From assembly GCA_034401795.1 (NCBI GenBank), contig CM067360.1, positions 117,589,572 through 117,653,571 on the forward strand: a stretch of 64,000 bases of DNA. The letters run 5' to 3'. This document shows, one piece after another, positions 1-11,937 of this stretch; the stretch's first letter is position 1, and every line of letters starts with the position of its first letter. The notes below the pieces were generated by a model. The model saw only the letters and a program-made list of their open reading frames with translations, ran no database searches and was not told the origin of the DNA. The position numbers and the translations under genes are program-made. Origin of the DNA: Chaetoderma sp. LZ-2023a. Lineage: Eukaryota; Mollusca; Caudofoveata; Chaetodermatida; Chaetodermatidae.

Positions 1-178
1 ATCTTTCTATTCTTCGATATATCTAAAGCCTTTGATCGAGTATGGCATCGCGGCCTCCTACAGAAGCTTAGGAATTTTGGTATCTGTGGAAATCTACTCA
101 CATGGTTCGAAAATTATCTTGGAAACCGATACCAGCGAGTAGTTATAAACGTCCACCCTACTTCGTTTACATGCTGGA

Positions 179-463
179 GTGCCCCAAGGCTCTGTGCTTG
201 GGCATTTGTTATTCTTAGTTTTTATTAATGACATGCCCAGCAATATAATTCACAATATTATACTTTTTGCTGATGAAACGTGCCTATATGTAATGTCAGA
301 TGATCTAAAAGAACACACTGCCACACTCGATTACGATCTACTGACCATGACGCATTGGGCAAACATGTGGCTCGTCGAGTTTAATGCCTCGAAAACTACA
401 TCTCTAATTTTTTTTCCTGTGCAACGAGCCTACATCCTTTTCAATCAACTTCCAAGATTATGA
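179..463 (+). pseudogene. Reverse transcriptase palm fragment of LINE copy 1
   Basis: The frame contains VPQGSVLG and then LFADETCLYVM, which is motif C with Asp-Glu in place of Asp-Asp. It joins upstream, by frameshift, to the motif A frame starting at base 1, and stops at 463. The next coherent piece (HLGITF, around 490-530) lies in another frame. This is a broken enzyme fragment rather than a host gene. Confidence 0.75.
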
Positions 464-533
464 AATTCTACCATCAACTGGTCATAAGCACCTCGGCATT
501 ACCTTTAATAACAAAGGGAATTGGCTTAACCAT

Positions 534-1110
534 GTGAGTAATCTCATAGCAAACGCTCAACACAAACTCTCCTTACTTAAAGGTCTAAAATATATTCTAG
601 ACCGTAAATGTCTCAAGATCATGTACACAACATTTATTAGACCATCGTTAGAATATGCAGATGTTGTGTGGGATAATATTCCACAATATCTTGTAATTCG
701 GCTAGAGGATATCCAAAAAGATGCTCTCAGAATGGTATGTGGAATGACACGTAGTGTGAGCACTGAAGACCTGTACTTAGAAACAGGCATCGAAACCTTG
801 TCAAGCAGACGTGAATTTCATAGATTATCTATGCTATTTAAAATTATTAACGGGATGACCTGTGAGGTTCTGGTCAACCATCTTCCCACACTATCCCAAG
901 CACGAAATCCTTACAATATCCGTCATCCAAATTTCTTCACTCCATTCCGCTGCCGCACTGAGCTCTTCTATGGATCCTTTTTTCCCAGCAACGATCCACG
1001 CCTGGAATATGCTTCCTGTGCCGGTGAGAGATTCTGTCACTCTTCTAGAATTTAAAAGCAAACTCAAGGCTATTTCACCCATACGACAACCCCTGAGCGG
1101 TATTACGTAG
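534..1110 (+). pseudogene. RT thumb and C-terminal region of LINE copy 1
   Basis: The 173-residue frame 534-1055 carries the RT connection region and changes frame near 985, where the family pattern SFFPATI..WN.LP..VR.S resumes in the frame of 862-1110. The reading is therefore one decayed protein rather than two overlapping genes. Confidence 0.7.
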
Positions 1111-1130
1111 GCCCGAGGTTTGCCAACATA

Positions 1131-1439
1131 ATGCTATGCAGGCTTCGAAATGGTTGTAGTTCTTTAAACCGACATCTATTTGACAACTTTCTGTCGGAAT
1201 CTGCCAGTTGCTCTTGTGGGCACAATGATGAATCTACAAACCACTACCTCTTACATTGTGCCCTTTTTAACGAGCAAAGAGTCGTTTTCCAAAATCAGCT
1301 TGCCTTGAACGATATTTCTCTTGCTAATCTTACGGTCAACCAGCTTCTATACGGGACTTACACTGCCAACTTGGAAATGAACAAACTGATCTGTAATACG
1401 GTATGTCAATACATAATTAACACCAACCGCTTTCAGTAG
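1131..1439 (+). pseudogene. LINE copy 1 C-terminal zinc-knuckle-like segment
   Basis: The 102-residue frame has CSCGHNDESTNHYLLHC, a C-x-C...H...C arrangement typical of the end of CR1-type LINE ORF2. It is followed by the family-typical end with LLYG and a hydrophobic helix. TAG stop at 1437-1439. The frame differs from the preceding segment. Confidence 0.7.
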
Positions 1440-2200
1440 CTTCCCGTTCGCGAACTTATAGTTTAAGGGGTAAGTGGACAGCAGCCCAACACGTACAGGT
1501 CGGGGCGAAGGCAGCGCCTAGAGCTCACCTCTGCTATTCTTCCATTTGATCTTATTCCTCGCTCTCTCTATCTCTCACCCTCTCCCCCCCCCCCCTTTCC
1601 CCCTCTCTCTCTATCTCGGTCTTTCTTCCTACTCTCCCCCACCTCACACTCAACATCCACACACGTATGCACACTAATAGACTACAATTAATTGAACTAT
1701 TATGATTTGCCGCCATTTTGTTGTAAACAAGTTTTGAATAATCTGTATGTGTATGGGAGACACGGGCATAAGACTCTAAGTCTTATCGTGCTTCCATCTG
1801 AACAAAATAAATCACGTTTAAACCAAATATAATAATCTTACTATCTTAAATGGTGGAATGGGGAGGGATGCTGGGATAGGCAATTCAACAAGTCGTAATG
1901 AAAGTATAATAGACTATGCCATGACAACATACCCCCTTTTTAAATATATAACTGACTTTGAAATCCTAGAATTCTCGAACCTGCTGTCCGACATACATTG
2001 TGCATTAACCATATCAATACAATCTCAACCTGCAATTCAGGAAATATCCAATGACATGCAAAAGAAAAGCAATGATCAAAAGAAACCGGGAAAATGGAAA
2101 ACAGAAAGGGAAGATGAGTTTGCGAACCAAGTAAAAGAAGACCAGCTACTTACCTTACTAAATGAACACATAATAAATAATACTATGGAGGACACATCAC

Positions 2201-2965
2201 TTGAAACTATTACACAACATGTTTCTACAATATTTGAAAACGCAGCTACAAACTTATTCGGAACCAGAGGTACTGGGTCTAGAGCTAGAAGAAAATCAAA
2301 GCAACCATAGTTTAACGAGAAATGTCAAAACGACATATAAAACTTACCACAGAGCACGAAACACATTCCACATACAAAAAACCGCTGCGCATAGGGATGA
2401 TATGATCAACCTGACTAAACACTATACAGATACAATGAATATAGCTATTATACAACACAAGTATAAATACAGAAAACAAATTAGAGAACTAAGCTCAAAT
2501 AACTCCAAAGCATACTGGAACACCATTAAGGAAAGAAAAAAGGAAGAAATCTGCCCAGTTGATATAAACACTATGTATGAATTCTTTAAAAACTTGAATG
2601 AACCTACAGCTGCAGAACCAGATAGTGATGACGAGATAGTACCTCAAAATATAACAGAAGAAAACGATGAGCTAAACAAACCAATCACGGCAGCTGAAAT
2701 CTCAAAAGCAATACAAATTCTCAGAAATAACAAAGCACCTGGATATGATAGCATTATAAACGAATACATAAAATCGACAGAAGAAACCATGTTAAACCTG
2801 TACGTGTATATCTTTAACAGAGCACTGAACACCGCAGATATCCCAGAGACATGGACAATAGGCACAATAATACCAATATATAAACTAAAGGGAGACCTTA
2901 AGGAACCGAAAAATTATAGACCCATTGCTTTACTCAGCTGTTTGGGAAAACCTATTTATCAATAA
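2201..2965 (+). pseudogene. LINE copy 2 linker and N-terminal RT
   Basis: This 254-residue frame, in part preceded by shadow residues, holds a basic linker (KYKYRKQIREL) and then NKAPGYDSIINEYIK, TIIPIYKLKGD and NYRPIALLSCLGKPI, which are conserved RT fingers blocks. It stops at 2963-2965 before the palm. The continuation past 2990 is in other frames. Confidence 0.75.
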
Positions 2966-3207
2966 TTTGTATTAGAATAAATAATTCTTTGGATGAAAAT
3001 GACTGAATGATGGAAAGCCAAGCTGGATTTAGGCACGGTTACTCGACCACTGATCACATGTACACATTATTTCAAATAATAGGAATTTTCCAAAAAATGA
3101 AGACACGATTATATTGCACATTCGTAGATTTTGAAAAGGCATTCGACACGGTTTAGAGGAAATGACTTTGGGGGAAGCTGCTTACGCATACAATTAATGG
3201 TAAAGTT

Positions 3208-3507
3208 TTGAAAGTAATACAAAGTATGTACAACAATAGTAAATCCGTAATAAAACTTAACAATAATGTATCCGCAACAATTACGTGTAGACTTGGTGTT
3301 AGACAAGGAGAAAACCTATCCCCTGTACTGTTCTCACTATTCCTCAACGACATTGAACACTTCCTAGAAAGCAACGAATGTAAAACAATAGCGCTGTATA
3401 GGAGAGAAGATGAAATAGTGACAATCTTCAAACTACTAATACTACTTCATGCGGATGATACAGTAATCATGGGAGAAAACACCCCAGGACCTGCATACAT
3501 CACTTGA
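3208..3507 (+). pseudogene. LINE copy 2 RT palm (motifs B and C)
   Basis: RLGVRQGENLSPVLFSLFLND (motif B) and LLHADDTVIMGE (motif C with an intact Asp pair) are visible. Motif A is encoded just upstream (3125-3150) but is separated from this frame by a TAG and a frame change. Confidence 0.75.
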
Positions 3508-4241
3508 TATATTTGATGAATATGTTGCTAAATGGAAACTAAAAATAAATCAGGATAAAACTAAAGTTGTAATATTCGGAAGTACTAAACGGTATTGCAG
3601 CAAGCTTTAATTTAACATTAAGGGAAACCCAATAGAACTTGTTGATAGCTATAGATACCTAGGCATTAACCTTTAATTAAATGGCCGTCTCATATACGCG
3701 CAAAAACACATATCTGAACAAGCCTGCAAAGCTGCGTATGCACTAAATCGTCGTGTGCGGAAATTAGACCTACCAGTTGACTGCCATATACGGCTATTCC
3801 AAAAGACGATCGAACCCATTTACTATATGGCAGCGAGATCATAGGCATTGAAAACTGCACTATCCTTGAAAAGGTCAAACTTAATTTCTTAAAACAGGTA
3901 TTGAAAATAAAGCGCAGCACACCATCATACATGATATATGGCGAAGTGGGGGACACCATTAAAGCTCTTTATAAAACAACGAATGGGCAATTTCTGGCTT
4001 AGATTGGTAACTGAGAAGATTGGTAACTGGGAAGGAAACTAAACTATCAGCTCAAATATATGCATATGCACTAAATGGTTACCTCCAAAACAACACGTAC
4101 TACAGGTGGATACACGCCATAAAGGAGATTTTGGAGGAAACTGGACTAGGTTACATTTGGACAGCTCAATCAGTAGCCCAGGTAAATAACATAAAACGAA
4201 TTATCAAACAAAACCTCGAAGATCAATTTCTGCAGAACTAG

Positions 4242-4538
4242 TTGGGAGAAATGGGAGAATCATGGAAGGGGAAAACATATAAATCATTTAAGGACACATT
4301 AGAAATGGGGCATTATCTTCAAACATTGACAGACAGAAATAGATTTACTTTTACAAAATTTAGAACAAGCAACCACTACTTATCAATCGAACAGGGTCGA
4401 TGGGAGGGAGTACCGAGAGATGCACGTACTTGTCACTTGTGTTCACAGAATGCCACAGGGGACGAGTACCACTATGTACTTGTGCGCGACTATTTCAAGA
4501 ATGAAAGACAAAAACATTCTGCCAAAATTCTATTATAA
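4242..4538 (+). pseudogene. LINE copy 2 C-terminal domain
   Basis: The 98-residue frame ends with TCHLCSQNATGDEYHYVLVRDYF, the C..C...H...(C) block at the end of many invertebrate LINE proteins; the last Cys is Arg here. It follows the frame 4020-4241, which reads as the preceding linker. Confidence 0.65.
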
Positions 4539-4689
4539 CAGACATAACTAGTTTAAATTTTCAGAGCTATTCTCAACAAAAACACACGGCTGTTAAGAAA
4601 ATTGTGTGCCTTTATCCGTATAATATCAAATGAATTCCCGAAAAGATAATAATATTTTATTATAGCATGTAAACAATCGACGTCTATGT

Positions 4690-4690
4690 C

Positions 4691-4724
<34 letters not shown>

Positions 4725-4905
4725 TCATCATCATCATCATCATCAACAACAACAACAACAACAACAACAAATATTAACATAAGCGACAATAACAACAACA
4801 ACAACAACAACACTAATATAGCAACAACAGCAGCAACAACAACAACAGCGACTACTACAACAACAACAACACCAACAACAGCAGCAGCAGCAGCAGCGAC
4901 GAAGA
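4690..4905. repeat. AAC/ATC/AGC trinucleotide microsatellite
   Basis: The run is (AAC)n, then (ATC)n, (AAC)n again, and mixed AAC/AGC. Long apparent ORFs on both strands here (poly-Thr/Asn or poly-Val) are by-products of the repeat. Confidence 0.95.
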
Positions 4906-5210
4906 CGATGACAGACAATAATGATAATAATAAGTATAATAATGATGAATATGACGATGTAAACAAAAAATGAGGTTAATGCCGATGGAAATGAGGACGA
5001 CACTAACGACCATGAAGGGCATAATAATGATAGTAGTTGCGACAATAATTCTGATAATGACGGTGATAATAATACTGCTAATACCAAAAATGCTAATACG
5101 GTTAAAATAAAAATAGTAATAATGATGATCATTGTAATGACGATGGAAATGTGTTGATGTCGTTAGTGATAATGATAATAAGCTAGCATGATGTTGGTAA
5201 TAATGCTGAT

Positions 5211-5214
5211 AATA

Positions 5215-5264
<50 letters not shown>

Positions 5265-5304
5265 AATAATAATAGTAATAATAATAATAATAATGATGAT
5301 GATG

Positions 5305-5380
<76 letters not shown>

Positions 5381-5381
5381 A
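5211..5381. repeat. ATG/ATA trinucleotide microsatellite
   Basis: (GAT)n from about 5216 changes to (AAT)n, back to (GAT)n and then to a long (ATA)n run to 5380. Degenerate GAT/AAT units fill the gap back to 4906, so 4690-5381 behaves as one compound trinucleotide tract. Confidence 0.95.
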
Positions 5382-5449
5382 ATTGTGTATAAATGATTAC
5401 AGCTGTGTACGTACAAAATAATTGTAATATGAAAGATCCCCATACGTCA

Positions 5450-5765
5450 CAATATGGTGACCTGGGTGTAAATGAACTTGAACTTGGAACAATTAAAAAA
5501 ATATAGGTTTTTTTGTCATGTTCGTATACGCTGCAGAACGAGTGTTTCATTCATGTCACGCCCGAGTGAAAATGTTAGATCTTGCAAGTTAATTAGTAAA
5601 ACGCAAATCAGCAATGTTTGATCTACAGGCAGATATTTAATGTCCGTATATCAACGCAATTTTAATATGCATTGTGATTAATTAATAATCTAATCGTTGT
5701 GTGTCTTATGAAATATTGACGCATGTGTGATCTATTTATGCAACGTTATACCTGTCATGTAAAGG
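5450..5765. other. Unassigned AT-rich spacer
   Basis: No gene is seen. A short motif GTAAATGAACTTGAACTTGG at 5467-5486 recurs in near-identical form around 10752-10776, which suggests the worn 3' tail of a retroelement. Confidence 0.4.
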
Positions 5766-5769
5766 ACAG

Positions 5770-6005
5770 TTTAACCAGTTAATGACTAAATTTGGTCAAA
5801 AAATTGAAATATTTACTTATTGAATGTCAATTTGCAAACCAAGAGAAGACACATTTTGTAAATTGACCACGGAATGTCTGGCTCGTTTATCGAGCCAGTC
5901 ATTCCAGTGGTAAATTTTCAAAAATAGTCTTCACTTGACCTGCAAATGGACATTCCTCAAGACCTCTGCATAGGCCTGTCTCGACCGGCTTCGTCGTGAC
6001 GGGGT
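5770..6005 (+). mobile_element. Family B foldback MITE copy
   Basis: The core hairpin is around 5868-5925, where an arm containing GGAATGTCTGGCTCGTTTAT is mirrored by GAGCCAGTCATTCCAGTGG. It is flanked by outer arms reading CAAACCAAGAGAAGAC and its mirror CTTCACTTGACCTGCAAATG. The same layout recurs at least ten times in the window. Confidence 0.75.
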
Positions 6006-6044
6006 TAAATAATCTGGACACACTATATTCTAGACACCAAAAGC

Positions 6045-6412
6045 CCTTTCCACTTTATCAATCCAATATATGACGTCACAATTAACGTGACGTGTAGAAT
6101 AACACCATAATCAATGACGTTATTATGACGTCATGGATGTCCTAGATAAGTACGCCACGAACGCGTATGCGTTGTTGTACGAATTGTATGTCTTTACTAT
6201 TTAATACAGATTCTGTTGAATATTTTGAAACTAATTTAACTGGGCAGTAACAGCACCCAGTCAATTTAGTTTCAAAATATTTAACAGATTATCTGTATGG
6301 TTTTCTGGAAATTGATAGTCATGTTGTTCAGGGATCGATCGATCCAACCAGGAGCGAGGTGCGGGTGGAGCTTAGCTGGAGGTGGGCGGGGCTTAGCAAA
6401 AACTCGAAAGGT
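6045..6412 (+). mobile_element. Family A MITE, near-complete copy
   Basis: The ends are CCTTTCCACTTTATC and its mirror GAAAGGT. The left arm has TGACGTCA at 6071 and 6126. The centre (about 6212-6288) is a large palindrome built on TTGAATATTTTGAAACTAAT. The right arm carries GATCGATCGATCC and GGGCGGGGCTTAGC. No coding capacity. Confidence 0.85.
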
Positions 6413-6645
6413 TGATTCTACACGACATAACCGGAGAACGCGCTTCGGGCTTGCACGGTGCCACGTGGAAAACTTGGGCAATCACATTCGCCGCTCTCCA
6501 CAAGGGTGTATACATGTGTAAAACTAAATGTTGGAGAAGTTAGCCGTAATGGCGTACGAAACTAAAAATCAAAATAGCAGCCTAGCTATAGACTGCCTGC
6601 GAACTAGAAATTCTGGACTCGGCATGGGCCAACCAACCAATGCGC

Positions 6646-6860
6646 GATTCCAGTTTTAGCTAGGCCCCGCCTATCTCTGGCTAAGCTCCACCAGCGCTTT
6701 GGCCGTGTTGGGATCGATTGATCCCTGCAAGCTCTGCATCTCAATTTACAGAAAACTATAGTGGTACGCTGTTGAATATGTTGAAACTAATTTGACTGGG
6801 TGTTGTTGCTGCCTTTTAGATTCAAAATGTTCAACAGCATGTTTATTAAGCGTTACCACA
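6646..6860 (-). mobile_element. Family A MITE, truncated, reverse orientation
   Basis: It starts ATTCCAGTTTTAGCTAGGCC, reads through the mirrored GGATCGATTGATCC block and the central palindrome (6772-6840), and then ends. The CRE-bearing arm is missing. Confidence 0.75.
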
Positions 6861-7189
6861 CTGTCAACAATTTTAATTTTCAAATTAAATTAAAAGATTG
6901 ACAGCAACATATTTCCGCCCGCCGTAAGTTGCGTGGTCGGTCGTCACAACGAGTGGCAATAAGCAATTCTAACTGCTGATGCGCGGTCGGTACTGGGTGC
7001 CAGGACTAGAAATTAACCACTGATCCCGTGGTCCGTAGGCCTTTTTGCATACGGATCAGTAGCGGATCACTGCTTTAGCACATTAACTAATCCGACTGGA
7101 CCGTTGTGCTTTAGTGATCCAGTACTTTTAAGACACAATTCAAACATGATTTACTGCTTACTTCATCTAACAGCTGCTGAACTCTTTTG

Positions 7190-7385
7190 TGTTTTAACCA
7201 TTTAATATACTCAATTTGACCAAAATGACCTCTACAGTGGTCTTGGGAAATGCTCATTTGTAGGCTTAGAAAACACTATTTTTGAAAATGTACTATTGGA
7301 ATGACTGGCGAGATAAACGATCCAGTCATTCCATTAGTAAATTTTCAAAAATAGTCTTCTCCTGGCTTACAAATGGACATTAACT
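7190..7385 (-). mobile_element. Family B foldback MITE copy
   Basis: The core palindrome lies about 7290-7345 (GGAATGACTGGCGAGATAAA and its mirror). The outer arms are GCTCATTTGTAGGC... and ...CCTGGCTTACAAATGGAC. Confidence 0.75.
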
Positions 7386-7638
7386 ACGGACACGTTTTGA
7401 CTTCCTGATGATTAACTGATTACTTATCCTAATAATGATGATGCAAATGGGGCATTCAAAACATTTGATTACTTTTATTTTCTGTGCGGTACTTCGGTAC
7501 GGATCAGTACAATACTCCAGATTCTGGAACTTTATACAGTCTTTTATTAAGCTAATAAACTGATACCACAATTAATTTCAAATCAGAATTGCCAATTAAA
7601 TACTGCTTTTTCACATAATGTACAGATTATTTGCTACT

Positions 7639-7737
7639 CTAAGGCCGTGTTCGCACTAGAGACGTAATCCTAAATAACGCCATACTGATGTATGGCGTTA
7701 TTCAGGATTAACTCTCTAGTGAGAACACGGCCTAAGT
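7639..7737. mobile_element. Family C short hairpin MITE
   Basis: A nearly perfect foldback of about 95 bp. GGCCGTGTTCGCACTAGAGA is mirrored by CTCTAGTGAGAACACGGCC, and the loop is around ACTGATGTATGG. A second copy is at 27993-28098. Confidence 0.85.
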
Positions 7738-7794
7738 TTCCTTTGAGACTCAAATTTGTTCCAGAAAATTTCATTTTTCTCCATGGAACATTCC

Positions 7795-7965
7795 CATCTG
7801 CATAACAAGGTTATTTTTTTAAGGTTTTATCACTGGAATGACTGGCTCGGTTATCGAGACAGTCATGCCGGTGGTAAGTTTTCAAAAATATTTCTCTCCC
7901 GTCTGCAAATGAAAGCTAACAAGACCACTGTAAAGGCCGTTTTTGCCCAGCTTGAGTGTTAAAGG
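7795..7965 (+). mobile_element. Family B foldback MITE copy
   Basis: The core is CACTGGAATGACTGGCTCGG mirrored by CGAGACAGTCATGCCGGTGG. It is followed by the family's TTTTCAAAAATA and CTGCAAATG arm and the AAGACCACTGTA(AA)GGCC segment. Confidence 0.8.
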
Positions 7966-8012
7966 TTGGTAACAATAATACTTAAAAAAAAAATAAAATA
8001 AATAAAAATACT

Positions 8013-8014
<2 letters not shown>

Positions 8015-8069
<55 letters not shown>
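8015..8069. repeat. (AAT)n microsatellite
   Basis: About 17 AAT units. Confidence 0.95.
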
Positions 8070-8249
8070 GTGAGGATTGTGTACATATTGTATAACTCTA
8101 ATAATAACTCTGTAGAATTCATGAGAATAAATTCATTCATTTATTCATTCATAATAAAAAGTCCAAATTAACCACAACGACAACGTGAGGGATTCGTACA
8201 ACTGGAGCAAGCTCTGTACAACAAATGATGAATATGTTATTCCATGCTC

Positions 8250-8273
8250 TCTCTCTCTCTCTCTCTCTCTCTT
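8250..8273. repeat. (CT)n microsatellite
   Basis: An uninterrupted CT run. Confidence 0.9.
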
Positions 8274-9355
8274 GCCAGACAACAGCTAGTTTATATATTA
8301 ACAATTATTACCAACATGTTTCTACTTCCTGCATGATTACGCCAATCGAAACATGCAAGGCGACCTTGTTTATCTGACAATTAACCCAGGGCATTTAATA
8401 ATTTTACATTTACCAATCAGAGCCTTTAATACAACTCATTTGACCAATCAGATTTACCCGTATTTATCATATAGGCAATTTAGGAAATGACATAGCGCGG
8501 ATACCCTTTGACGTAAAGGGTATCCTCCAATATTGTGCAACACCAAGTGCCGGATTGATACTGCTCCGGTAGTACCCAGTACCGGTTGATGCGATCCTGA
8601 GAGTTTACTATCAACACCTCGATTATGACACGGCACATCAAAACTCTGGGCGATGTTTTTTTATAATGTTACCCATAAATCTTTGAATGTCTTCTGGTAT
8701 GGCAACGCAGATACACTATTCTCAACGTCGTTTAGCATACCGCTACCATACCGCTATCACACTGGCAAGAACCTGGGTCTGACTAATCTCGCAAGTACTG
8801 AATTGTAACTACGCCGCGGAAAATTCTCACAATTCTAAAACAGCCCTTTCCAATATTTGGCAAGCTAGTATAGTTCAAAATGGATAATCTGATTTCGCAA
8901 CAGCTAACAACGAAAATGTAACGTTTTAGATAGCAATCAATTAAACTAACATCAACAATACCAGCAATAGTTGGATGCGCCTCCAGATAGCTTGTGATTC
9001 AATTTCAATCGTTGGTTATTGAGTCGATACCGATAATTCGTTTTCACTTACATTATAAGGAACGGTTTCATTTCTTGTAGAACCATACTGGTGACCTCAT
9101 GGCCGCAGGGGCGTCCACCATCCCACCACCACCCACACCCCTTGTGACATGGATGCAATACACCCGAAAAACCTCCAATCCACCCCTTTGGAAATGAAGG
9201 GAGGCCGGGGAGATTTTGGAAACCAACAAGTTTAGAAAGATCATTTGGGGTAGAAGTAGGGAAAGGATTAGGAGAGTTGGTGCTTCGAAAGAGTAGGAGG
9301 CGGGGCCGAGTGGGTGTGTGGATAGGTTCTGGAATTGTGAAAATTAGCTTATCAG
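8274..9355. other. Spacer without recognised gene
   Basis: Only a small hairpin near 8500 and a purine-rich stretch around 9190-9310 are visible. The long minus-strand frame over 9048-9506 has low-complexity Pro/Ser/Thr composition and ends inside a MITE, so I do not count it as a gene. Confidence 0.4.
8499..8526. other. Perfect 11-bp-stem hairpin
   Basis: GGATACCCTTT, loop GACGT, AAAGGGTATCC. It sits alone in the otherwise featureless 8274-9355 stretch. Confidence 0.7.
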
Positions 9356-9359
9356 ACAT

Positions 9360-9652
9360 TATTTCGATGAACAATTGCGTCATAAACGCGTAATAGTCCG
9401 CCAAGTTGTAGGCTGCGAAGTGTTCTCTTTGCGATATAATAAACAGCTTGTTGAATATTTTGAAACTAATTGGACATTGGCATAGGCAGCAGTAGCACAC
9501 AGTCAAATTAGTTTTGACATATTCAACAGCTTATTTGTAGATTTTTCTGGAAATTGACATTCAGGGACTACAGGGAACGATCTATCCAAAACACGGGGAA
9601 AGCGCGGGTGGACCTTAGCTAAACATGGGCGGGGAATAGCTAAACCGGGATT
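9360..9652 (+). mobile_element. Family A MITE, left end truncated
   Basis: It begins inside the CRE arm (GTCATAAACGCGTAATAGTC), keeps the central palindrome (9446-9532) and ends at GGGCGGGGAATAGCTAAACC. Confidence 0.8.
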
Positions 9653-11160
9653 CCTCAATTTTTCTATTTCTCATATGTGTCGAGCTTTGAAATCTATGCC
9701 ATTATAAAGCTTGCCCATTGCCTATATACTATGCCCTCTAATGGACATCAAGTACTGCTGCATTGGTCTATTACATACACTCGGAAAACCAGTACACAGA
9801 TGACAGGGTGTTTACGTAATATACTTCACCCCGATGACGGAATTGACATGACTAATACGTTATGTGCAGATTACTAAAGACATCACTAACTCGAATGCAT
9901 GCTGTTTGTTAAAGATGCAACTATCTCCCATCAAGACAGCGTGTTGGTCAGTTTGAGATACCTGTGCAACCAATAGGGGTATGTCAAAACGCATCCAAAT
10001 CCACAATATGTGTGCCAGTCATACGTATACAAACTTGAAACACAACACTTCAAACCGTCATTTGTATAGGTTAAGTAGGTCTATAGACCTCAGAATATAC
10101 CAAAAACATGGACGGACTTGGGCCCCCATGCATAACTTCAAGCTACTCACATAGGCGCCTCATCTATACTGCAGCCCATAAATAAGTTAAAATGTTTCCA
10201 GTAAAAATAACAATTTTGAGCACGATGTTAAAGATTTTCTGTTGAATATGTATAACATGTGTGAAACATTCTATTTCTTAGCTGTACTGTATATGACTGA
10301 TGTAGCCAAATATCACAGCCCTCTGCTTTAGGGATCCCTTCAACAGTACAGTTGAAACTGGATCCTAGCTTTCTATGGATCCTAACGGTAGCTCTGAGGA
10401 CACCGGTTACGAATTTCGGAAACATTGCACATGGCCCTCTAAGCGCTAAGTACGGCCCAGACCACGACACATTTGTGGCATACACATAAACACCAACCCT
10501 GTGTAAATAATAATTTTTAACAGAAGATAATTAACTGGTGGTATTTATTGGCGTTTTACCTCTAGATCTTGATAGGCATAAATATCGCATCGATATCTGA
10601 GCAATCTAAACACTAAGAATGGAATATATAAGGTAAGAGCGCCCGGGTTCATTAGCTAAAATATTCCACTTAATGTTTATGAAATCGTACATGAGTTTTC
10701 GAATTTAGTATTCCGGTTTCAACGCGTCTAAAAAACTCGAATGGCCTGGTGTAAATAAAGTGAACTTGAACTTGGTCGTTATCTGATCCGAAAACTGCCC
10801 GTTTGGTTTGGCGTGACAATACAGGAGGTCACCACTTTTGACGTGGTCCGAAAAAATCCAGAAATAAAAACAATCTGCAAGTCGTAGCTACCGAAATTCT
10901 GTCAACCTTGTTAATGTATGTTTTAAATAACCGGTTAATTGAAATCGTACAACTACGCTTGTGTCTACGAACAAGAGGGCTGCGAGGATATGGAACGACT
11001 GGCGATATTAATAAACAAATGTAGGTCTAGAGTTCGCTGACATATACGTGAACTCCGCCGTGTGTTTGCGTGATTAGTAGTAATACATTATTATGGGTAT
11101 TTGTTTTTTGTTTCCACACATTTGAAACCGCCGGACCGATTTCCTAAAAAACCTCATCGA
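9653..11160. other. Spacer with an ancient repeat fragment
   Basis: Bases ~10105-10245 resemble ~45680-45825 (shared GGCCCCC.TG.ATAACTTCAA and CAATTTTGA.CA.GAT blocks). A minus-strand 85-residue frame at 10485-10228 has two Asn-X-Ser/Thr sites and five Cys, and follows an acceptor-like TATTTACACAG. I found no partner exon or family, so it stays unassigned. Confidence 0.35.
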
Positions 11161-11164
11161 CAAT

Positions 11165-11300
11165 TTAATAAATATTCTGTTGAAAAATTTGACTGGGGAC
11201 TGTTGCTGCACATGGCAGCAACAGCTCCCAGTCAAATTAGTTTCAAAATATCCAACACCGTGTCTGTAGAGTTATGCTGAAATTGTAATTTCGGGAATTC
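11165..11300 (+). mobile_element. Family A MITE core fragment
   Basis: Only the central palindrome (about 11173-11258; GGCAGCAACAGCTCCCAGTC on its right side) and a little of the right arm remain. Confidence 0.7.
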
Positions 11301-11937
11301 AGAGATGCAATCGTTAATTTATTACATAGTTATTTTACACTCGTTAACAAGTATCACTCTTTCAACCGTAGACTACTAAAACAATAAATAACAGTTCCTA
11401 TTTCTGTCTACGCGTATTGAATTAATCACTGGTTTATATACATTACATAGAACAAGCCAAATTAGTGCAGGTAGGCCTACGCTAATTTAAATACACCTTG
11501 GGAAATTCGTCAACGCATGTTTTTTTTATCCTCACTCGATAGAAAACGCTAAAGGACTTCAAAAACAATACGCAATAGACCAGTTCTAAACACACAAAAA
11601 AATGTGCACCTTTTTTTCTTTTATATTCTCATAAAAAATAACCCAATCCGTCTATTATCGCTGCTATCAATGAAAACAGTATCTATTTATTAACTAATTT
11701 ATAATCACTGTATATTGTATGCCAACTAACTGGCCATGAAAATTGTTATAAATATTTACCATCATACACGTGAAACTGAAACTGAAAAACTCAGAGACAC
11801 TCAAATATTACTAAGCAGGAAGAAACTATATTGTCAGATGACAAAAATGGCCCTGACTATTTTGGTCCTATGTAAGCATATTTTTTGACAGAAAATATTC
11901 TAAATGAGAGAATATTGTTAGTGGATACAATAGATTA

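Larger units (their letters stand above)
1..1830 (+). mobile_element. Non-LTR retrotransposon (LINE) copy 1, decayed, 5' end outside window
   Basis: The window opens inside a reverse transcriptase. FDISKAFDRVWH (motif A) is in frame 1 from base 1. A frameshift near 165 leads to VPQGSVLG (motif B) and FADET, where the catalytic FADD would be; the second Asp is Glu, so the enzyme would be weak or dead. Frame 534-1055 continues through the thumb region (FIRPSLEYADVVWD and QKDALRM). A second frameshift near 985 leads to the usual WN-LP and FKSKL end (862-1110). Frame 1131-1439 encodes the C-terminal Cys/His region (C-C-H-C spacing), followed by a 3' UTR with AATAAA near 1806. The overall architecture is that of CR1/jockey-type LINEs; I cannot fix the clade. 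Several frameshifts make this a pseudogene. Confidence 0.85.
1844..4538 (+). mobile_element. Non-LTR retrotransposon (LINE) copy 2, decayed
   Basis: A second LINE lies directly downstream in the same orientation. Its 5' end is cut inside the apurinic endonuclease domain: NGGMGRD and SLLSDIHC-like end motifs occupy about 1850-2010. ORF 1858-2310 ends at a TAG where the family has Trp (before FNEKCQ). The RT begins in 2201-2965 (RNNKAPGYDS, NYRPIALLS). Motif A FVDFEKAFDTV is near 3125-3150 and is followed by a stop. Motif B (GVRQGENLSP) and motif C (HADDTVIMG, with both Asp present) lie in 3208-3507. The C-terminal C-C-H-C segment is 4242-4538. At least five stops or frameshifts are present. 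It belongs to a different LINE lineage from copy 1. Confidence 0.85.

Noticed and set aside
4553-5550. Long poly-Val, poly-Tyr/His, poly-Ile/Met ORFs
   Set aside because: Artefacts of trinucleotide microsatellites on both strands.
10228-10485. Minus-strand 85-residue frame with Cys and N-glycosylation sites after an acceptor-like sequence
   Set aside because: A single isolated frame with no partner exons or recognised family and next to an old repeat fragment. Not enough to call a gene.
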